A stretch of DNA of 64,000 nt from Streptomyces sp. NBC_00525 (lineage in GTDB: Bacteria; Actinomycetota; Actinomycetes; Streptomycetales; Streptomycetaceae), in the NCBI RefSeq assembly GCF_036346595.1, contig NZ_CP107834.1:3844001-3908000 (forward strand), in the 5' to 3' direction. Numbering within the stretch: position 1 is the stretch's first letter; every line of letters begins with the position of its first letter. The position numbers and the translations under genes are program-made. The notes under the pieces were generated by a model. It saw nothing but the letters and a program-made list of their open reading frames with translations, was not told where the DNA came from and did no database searches. Below, piece after piece: positions 59,476 to 64,000 of this stretch.

Positions 59476-60387
59476 TCACGGGCGGGACAGGTCGGCCGAG
59501 ATGCGGGCCAGCTGGTCCAGACGCTGTTCCAGCGTCGGATGCGTGGAGAGCAGCCGGCCGATGCTCTCCTTCGACGCGAACGCCGGAACGAAGTAGAACG
59601 CGTTGTACGGCTCCGCCTTCCGCAGGTCCTCCGTCGGAATCCGGGCCATCTGGCCGCTCACCTTCGTCAGCGCGGACGCGAGGGCGGAGGGGCGGCCCGT
59701 CAGCAGGGCGGCGGTCCGGTCCGCGGACAGCTCGCGGTAGCGCGACAGCAGCCGGGTCAGCAGAAAGCTCAGCGCGTAGACGACCGCGCTGACCAGCGGG
59801 ATCAGCATGAGGATGATGCCGGAGGGGTCGTTGCTCCGGTTGCTCCGGGCGAAGCCGCCCCACAGCGCGACGCGGGTGATGATCCCGGCGAGGACGCCCA
59901 GGAACGAGGCGATCGTCATCACCGCCACATCCCGGTGCGCGACATGCGACATCTCGTGCGCGAGGACCCCCTCCAGCTCCTCCGGCTCCAGTCTGCGCAG
60001 CAGCCCCGTGGTCGCGCACACGAGCGAGGACCTCTCGCTCCGGCCGGTCGCGAACGCGTTCGGCACATCGCTCTCCGCGACCGCCACACGCGGTTTCGGC
60101 ATATCGGCAAGAGCGCAGATCCGGTCGATCGCGCCGTGCAGTTCGGGCGCCTCGGCGGGGGATACCTCCCGCGCGCCCATGCTGAACGCCGCGATCCGGT
60201 CGCTGAACCAGAACTGGGCGACGAACATCCCGCCGACCAGAACCAGGATCAGCGGCCAGGACCCCCGCAGCACGGCCAGCAGCACCCCGACCAGGACCAC
60301 GTACAGCAGCCCGATCAGAAACATGGTGGTCACCATGCGGGTGGTCAGTCCCCGGTCGGTGGCGTACCGGCTACGCGTACGGCTCAT
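59476..60387 (-). CDS. htpX: M48 zinc metalloprotease HtpX
   Basis: A 303-aa membrane protease that degrades misfolded or damaged membrane proteins. Two N-terminal membrane helices lie at about 20-65; the zinc motif HEMSH occurs near 146-150 and the third ligand in RYRELSADR near 228. Two more hydrophobic segments (about 155-180 and 190-215) match HtpX topology. ATG 60387 follows GGAGGG; upstream frame extension is noise. It is followed closely by pspAB, consistent with an envelope-stress operon, and is divergent from the P450 gene. Confidence 0.93.
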   Translation of the reverse strand: MSRTRSRYATDRGLTTRMVTTMFLIGLLYVVLVGVLLAVLRGSWPLILVLVGGMFVAQFWFSDRIAAFSMGAREVSPAEAPELHGAIDRICALADMPKPRVAVAESDVPNAFATGRSERSSLVCATTGLLRRLEPEELEGVLAHEMSHVAHRDVAVMTIASFLGVLAGIITRVALWGGFARSNRSNDPSGIILMLIPLVSAVVYALSFLLTRLLSRYRELSADRTAALLTGRPSALASALTKVSGQMARIPTEDLRKAEPYNAFYFVPAFASKESIGRLLSTHPTLEQRLDQLARISADLSRP

Positions 60388-60584
60388 CGGGCACCCTCCA
60401 GTCCTCGCCGCCCCCGGTCTGTCCGGTCTGTCCCGCCCGTCTTCCATGGTGCGCCTCACCGGCCGAAAACGACGGAAACCGGATGGGTGGGGAGATCTGG
60501 CCGAAGAGCGTCTGGCCCCGATAGGTGCCTGGGGCATCTAGTGAGGGTGATCGGCAGGACCACCCCCCTCGCTGTGAGGTCCGC

Positions 60585-61817
60585 ATGACACAGATCCAGT
60601 CCGAGACGATTCCCTTCCCGCAGAACCGCACCTGTCCCTACGAGCCGCCCGCCGGATACCCCAGGGCCGGCCGGGACCGGGGCCCCGTGTTCCGGGTCCG
60701 GCTCTACGACGGCCGTACGGTCTGGCTGGTGACCGGGCACGCCGAGGCGCGCGCCCTGCTGGCCGACCCCCGGCTCTCGTCCGACCGCGCACACCCCGCG
60801 TTCCCGCTCTTCGCGCCCCGGCTGGCCGCGGTCAGGCAGCGGCGCGTCGAACTGCTCGGCCTGGACGACCCGGAGCACAACGCGCAGCGCCGCAAGCTCA
60901 TCCCGAGCTTCACCGTCCGCCGGACGGCGGCCCTGCGCCCGCGCATCGAGCAGATCGTGGACGGGCTGCTGGACGCGATGGTCGCGCAGGGGCCGCCCGC
61001 CGAGCTGGTCGGCGGCTTCGCCCTGCCGGTGCCGTCCATGGTCATCTGCGAGCTGCTCGGGGTGCCGTACGAGGACCACGACTTCTTCGAGGACCGCTCG
61101 CGCAGGCTGCTCCGGGGCCCCGGACCGGCCGACGTGGTAGCGGCACGGGAGGACCTGGACGCGTACTTCCGCGAGCTGATCGACGTCAAGCGGCGGCGGA
61201 AGCCGGAGCCGGGCGGGCCGGGCGGGCCCGGCGGCGGGCTGCTGGACGAGCTGATCGCCGGGCAGCTGGAGGCCGGGACGATGGACGGCGAGGAGCTGGT
61301 CCGGCTGGCCGAGATCCTGCTCATCGCCGGCCACGAGACCACCGCGAACATGATCGCGCTGGGCACGTACACGCTGCTGAGCCACCCGGACCAGCTGGCC
61401 CGGTTCACGGCGGGGGACGCCGACGCGGTCCCGGCCGCCGTGGAGGAGCTGCTGCGCTTCCTGTCCATCGCGGACGGGATCTCGCGGCTGGCCGTCGAGG
61501 ACATCGAGATCGGCGGGGAGACGATCCGGGCGGGGGAGGGCGTGCTGCTGTCCACCTCGGTGATCAACCGGGACGCGTCCGTCTTCCCGGAGCCGGACGC
61601 GCTGGACCTCGGGCGCGGCGGCCGCAACCACGTGGCGTTCGGGTTCGGCATCCACCAGTGCCTGGGCCAGAACCTGGCCCGCGCCGAACTGGAGATCGCG
61701 CTGCCGGCCCTCTTCCGCCGCCTGCCGGGGCTGCGGCTCGCGGTGGAACCGCAGGAGGTCCGGATCAAACCGGGGGACACGGTGCAGGGGTTGCTGGAAC
61801 TGCCGGTGACCTGGTGA
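60585..61817 (+). CDS. Cytochrome P450, CYP105-like
   Basis: A 410-aa monooxygenase. The I-helix oxygen-activation motif is AGHETTAN (about 248), the K-helix ExxR is in EELLRF (about 290) and the heme-thiolate loop FGFGIHQCLGQ (about 348-358) is intact. The layout and close coupling with a small ferredoxin are those of actinobacterial CYP105-type enzymes that oxidise xenobiotics or secondary metabolites. ATG 60585 follows GAGG; the frame extends 20 codons upstream. The ferredoxin gene starts 13 nt after its stop. No ferredoxin reductase gene is present. Confidence 0.95.
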   Translation: MTQIQSETIPFPQNRTCPYEPPAGYPRAGRDRGPVFRVRLYDGRTVWLVTGHAEARALLADPRLSSDRAHPAFPLFAPRLAAVRQRRVELLGLDDPEHNAQRRKLIPSFTVRRTAALRPRIEQIVDGLLDAMVAQGPPAELVGGFALPVPSMVICELLGVPYEDHDFFEDRSRRLLRGPGPADVVAAREDLDAYFRELIDVKRRRKPEPGGPGGPGGGLLDELIAGQLEAGTMDGEELVRLAEILLIAGHETTANMIALGTYTLLSHPDQLARFTAGDADAVPAAVEELLRFLSIADGISRLAVEDIEIGGETIRAGEGVLLSTSVINRDASVFPEPDALDLGRGGRNHVAFGFGIHQCLGQNLARAELEIALPALFRRLPGLRLAVEPQEVRIKPGDTVQGLLELPVTW

Positions 61818-61830
61818 GGAGGGGAGGACG

Positions 61831-62010
61831 ATGAAGATCGCCATCGACAAGGACGTGTGCATCGGCGCCGGGCAGTGCGCGCTGGCCGCGCCGAAGGTGT
61901 TCACCCAGGACGACGACGGCCTGAGCGAACTCCTCCCCGACGCGGAACCGGGCCCGATGGTCGCGGAGGCGGCCCGCGCCTGCCCGGTGGGGGCGATCAG
62001 GATGGAGTAG
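61831..62010 (+). CDS. 3Fe-4S ferredoxin partner of the P450
   Basis: A 59-aa ferredoxin. Cys10, Cys16 and Cys53 (in CIGAGQC and ACPVGAI) form the three-Cys ligand set of [3Fe-4S] proteins; the usual second Cys of a 4Fe type is replaced by Ala. The ribosome site GGGGAGGA is 5 nt upstream of the ATG. Its spacing to the P450 stop implies co-transcription and electron delivery to it. Confidence 0.93.
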   Translation: MKIAIDKDVCIGAGQCALAAPKVFTQDDDGLSELLPDAEPGPMVAEAARACPVGAIRME

Positions 62011-62068
62011 GGCACCGGGGGACAGGACCTGGGGCGCGGGGGCGCCGCGCGTGGCCCGAAGGGGTTCG

Positions 62069-62716
62069 CTACTTCGTCGGCTTTCTGCCGGTGATGCCGA
62101 GGTGCACCAACAGGGCCAGGTTCGGCTTGAGTTCGGCCTGCTTGACGCCCCAGGCGGTGAACCCCTTCTGGTGCGAGGCGACGCCGGTCAGCATGACGAC
62201 CAGCGAACCGGCCAGCGCGGCGGCGCTGACGTCCTTGTCGACCTTGCCCTTCGCCTGGAGTTCCTTCACGGACTCCGTGAGGGAACCGGTGACGGAGTTG
62301 AGGATCTTCATGCGGATCTTGTTGAACCGCTTGTTGCCCTCGGCCGCGCCGAGATCGACCACGCGCAGAATCGCGTCGTTCCGCCGCCAGAAGTCGAGGA
62401 ATCCCTCGACGAATTGTTCGGCGGTCTGCCAGCCCGACTTGCCGACCCAGGAACGCCCGGCGACAAGTTCCGTCAGCCCGGAGCCCTCCTTCGCCATCTC
62501 TTCGGCGATTTCGAGGACAGCGCCCTCGACGTCCGGGAAATACTGGTAGAAGGTAGCCGGTGAAGTCCCCGCCTTACGGGCGACGTCGATGACTTTGACG
62601 TCCCGGTACGGCGAGGAGCTGAGCATCTCGCTGAGGCAGTCGAGCAGCTTCTGCCGCGTCGCCTGGCCGCGCCGACCGGCCACGCGGCCGTCGACGGTGC
62701 GTACTTGTCCTGTCAT
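62069..62716 (-). CDS. TetR-family transcriptional regulator
   Basis: A 215-aa repressor-type protein. The HTH (about 18-65) reads RQKLLDCLSEMLSSSPYRDVKVIDVARKAGTSPATFYQYF (key GTSPATFYQYF). The ligand domain is all-helical, with FLDFWRRNDAILRVVDLGAAEGNKRF near 105-130. Its C-terminus ends HLGITGRKPTK. ATG start at 62716. It converges on the P450-ferredoxin operon, so it may control it or a gene elsewhere. Inducer unknown. Confidence 0.9.
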   Translation of the reverse strand: MTGQVRTVDGRVAGRRGQATRQKLLDCLSEMLSSSPYRDVKVIDVARKAGTSPATFYQYFPDVEGAVLEIAEEMAKEGSGLTELVAGRSWVGKSGWQTAEQFVEGFLDFWRRNDAILRVVDLGAAEGNKRFNKIRMKILNSVTGSLTESVKELQAKGKVDKDVSAAALAGSLVVMLTGVASHQKGFTAWGVKQAELKPNLALLVHLGITGRKPTK

Positions 62717-63052
62717 GCCGTCAGCTTACCGACGGGTGAACGGAGCGCGATTTGGCGAGAGCAAATGGGGAATGCGGCCCGCTCGGGGGCCATTTCGCGC
62801 CGTGTGCGCGGCGCATTTTCCGCTCGCTCTTCTCTCGCATTCCGCCCCTGTTCCGGCCCCCGTTCCACCACCCCGCGAACGCGGTGTGACGAGTGTTATG
62901 AACAGCCTGTGGATAACTTCGGTGGATAACTTTCGAACGCGCGTTTGCCCGGCTGGCGCGCGTTTGTCCGGCCGGGGTGGCGCCCGGAGCGCGCGCCGTG
63001 CGCCGCGCCGTTACGTTGGGTGGAGCGGGGGACGACGGAAGGATTCGGGCCC
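62717..63052. other. A/T-richer divergent region with two DnaA-box-like sites
   Basis: 336 bases between the TetR gene and the glyoxalase gene. A/T content is locally raised (62750-62935). TGTGGATAA, the exact reverse complement of the DnaA box, is at 62908-62916, and GGTGGATAA at 62921-62929. No gene with convincing bias; a short MAxxx frame near 62705 was dismissed. Confidence 0.45.
62908..62929. promoter_or_regulatory. Tandem DnaA-box-like motifs
   Basis: TGTGGATAA and GGTGGATAA in the same orientation, 13 bp start to start. The first is a perfect DnaA-box complement, the second has one change. They might titrate DnaA or regulate the flanking genes; two boxes alone do not make an origin. 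Confidence 0.4.
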
Positions 63053-63853
63053 ATGGCCGCGTTCGCACACTCCGCACCGTGCTGGGTGGATGCGCAGCTC
63101 CCCGACCTGGAGGCGGGCAAGCGCTTCTACGGCGAGCTGTTCGGCTGGACCTTCCGGCCCGCCGAGGGCCGGCGCGCCGACGCCCTCAGCGACGGAAGGC
63201 TCGTCGCCGCGCTGGCCGCCAAGAAGGACGGCCGGATGCCCACCGCCTGGGGCGTCTACTTCGCCACCGACGACATCGAGGCGTCGGTCGCCCGTATCCG
63301 CGCGGCCGGCGGCCAGGTGATCACCGAACCCGTCCCGGCCGGCCGCCACGGGGTCCTCGCCCAGGCGGCCGATCCGGGCGGCGCGGTCTTCGGCCTCTGG
63401 CAGGCCGGGGAGCGCGCGGGCTTCCAGAAGCGGAACGAACCCGGCTCCTTCTGCTGGACCGAGGTCCACACCCGGAACAAGGACCGCGTCGACCCCTTCT
63501 ACGAGGAGGTCTTCGGCTTCCGGGGCGCCGACGTGGACGACTCGCCCCTGGACGTCCCCGACACCGACGAGCACCGCGTGGACTTCCGTACCTGGTCCCC
63601 GCCCGGCACCGAACCCGGACCCGAGACGGCGGTCGGCGGGCGCAGCGTCATCACGGACGCGTTCCCGGCCGAGCTGCCCAGCCACTTCCTGAGCTACTTC
63701 AACGTCACGGACTGCGACGAGACCGCCCGCACCGTCCAGCGCCTGGGCGGCCGGGTCACCGAACCGCCGCTCGACATCCCGTACGGGCGGATGGCCGTCC
63801 TCCAGGACGACCAGGGTGCCGAATTCGCCGTACTTCAGGAACCTGTGTCCTGA
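63053..63853 (+). CDS. Two-domain VOC (glyoxalase/bleomycin-resistance-like) protein
   Basis: A 266-aa vicinal-oxygen-chelate-fold protein with two tandem modules: about 5-115 (CWVDAQLPDLEAGKRFYGELFGWTF; DPGGAVFGLWQ) and about 130-262 (FCWTEVHTRNKDRVDPFYEEVFGFRG; DDQGAEFAVLQEP). Proteins of this type in Streptomyces are annotated as hydrolase- or dioxygenase-like VOC proteins; no activity is known. The metal ligands His/Glu are only partly conserved. ATG 63053 has GGAAGGA 8 nt upstream; in-frame upstream extension was ignored. Confidence 0.88.
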   Translation: MAAFAHSAPCWVDAQLPDLEAGKRFYGELFGWTFRPAEGRRADALSDGRLVAALAAKKDGRMPTAWGVYFATDDIEASVARIRAAGGQVITEPVPAGRHGVLAQAADPGGAVFGLWQAGERAGFQKRNEPGSFCWTEVHTRNKDRVDPFYEEVFGFRGADVDDSPLDVPDTDEHRVDFRTWSPPGTEPGPETAVGGRSVITDAFPAELPSHFLSYFNVTDCDETARTVQRLGGRVTEPPLDIPYGRMAVLQDDQGAEFAVLQEPVS

Positions 63854-64000
63854 TACGGGGAGAGTGGTACGGGACACCCCGATCCGCCCCCGAGTTCGCA
63901 ACCGGGGGCCCGGCCAGGAACAATCGGGGTGCGCACCGCCGGGGGGCGCTCGGTGATGAGACGCTGCACGCGGCGGGATTTTCGCGGACCTCCGTGCCCG
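63854..64000. other. Right-edge region, no complete gene seen
   Basis: 147 bases after the VOC gene. A GTG at 63930 opens an Arg-rich frame that runs off the window; I cannot support it as a gene. Confidence 0.3.

Noticed and set aside
62889..62940. Replication origin
   Set aside because: Only two DnaA-like boxes and no dnaA or dnaN genes; at most a regulatory or titration site.
1..64000. tRNA, rRNA, CRISPR arrays, insertion sequences, integrases
   Set aside because: I read for T-loop motifs, repeat-spacer periodicity, transposase motifs and terminal inverted repeats and saw none; a tRNAscan/CRISPR search would settle it.

Overview
The window is chromosomal DNA from a high-GC actinomycete, almost certainly Streptomyces. 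The evidence is strong third-position G/C bias, GTG/TTG starts with GGAGG-type ribosome sites, and gene order. From the left edge the order is SIS-domain protein, DmdR1-type iron regulator, hydrolase, ABC exporter, prim-pol-like protein, TPR regulator, SCO4402-family protein, purU, zinc-finger/MDMPI protein, ECF-like sigma factor, STAS protein, EF-hand protein and HATPase protein. As I remember it, this matches the S. coelicolor SCO4393-SCO4412 neighbourhood; no database was consulted.

Layout: 1-16 kb is that conserved block, covering iron regulation, an ABC-2 exporter, formate release from formyl-THF, and a sigma/anti-sigma/STAS/kinase partner-switching set. 16-24 kb holds a GlxA-type regulator, two MFS transporters, a HIT protein, an FMO and a thioesterase-like protein. 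23.8-48 kb is a contractile injection system (CIS, phage-tail-like) locus. Its left arm is minus-strand and translationally coupled: beta-propeller/DUF11 protein, DUF4255 protein and AAA+ ATPase. A LuxR-type regulator comes next. The plus-strand particle operon runs: Ig-like membrane protein, sheath, tube, tail assembly protein, DUF6760, a 989-aa VQR-repeat protein, second tube, LysM connector, VgrG-like spike, PAAR, gp25, J-like baseplate wedge, gpI-like protein, and a zinc-ribbon/membrane/discoidin protein resembling CisA. A barstar-domain protein closes it.

48-54 kb is accessory: an XRE-DUF397 pair, then a 4.3-kb segment bounded by 67-bp direct repeats (one mismatch) of the DUF397 gene 3' end. 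Inside are a TPR regulator and a complete ATP-grasp RiPP (graspetide) cassette: precursor tgmA, ATP-grasp ligase tgmB and PIMT-like methyltransferase tgmC. A 20-codon DUF397 tail is stranded on the far side.

54-64 kb holds glutaminase, a YrhK-like membrane protein, a divergent Baeyer-Villiger monooxygenase/Rieske oxygenase pair, pspAB-htpX, a CYP105-like P450 with its 3Fe-4S ferredoxin, a TetR regulator and a glyoxalase-fold protein.

I saw no rRNA, tRNA, CRISPR array, insertion sequence or integrase. The most noteworthy items are the VQR-repeat CIS protein, the direct-repeat-bounded graspetide cassette, the phased TTCGCC repeats in its control region, and the barstar gene ending the CIS operon.
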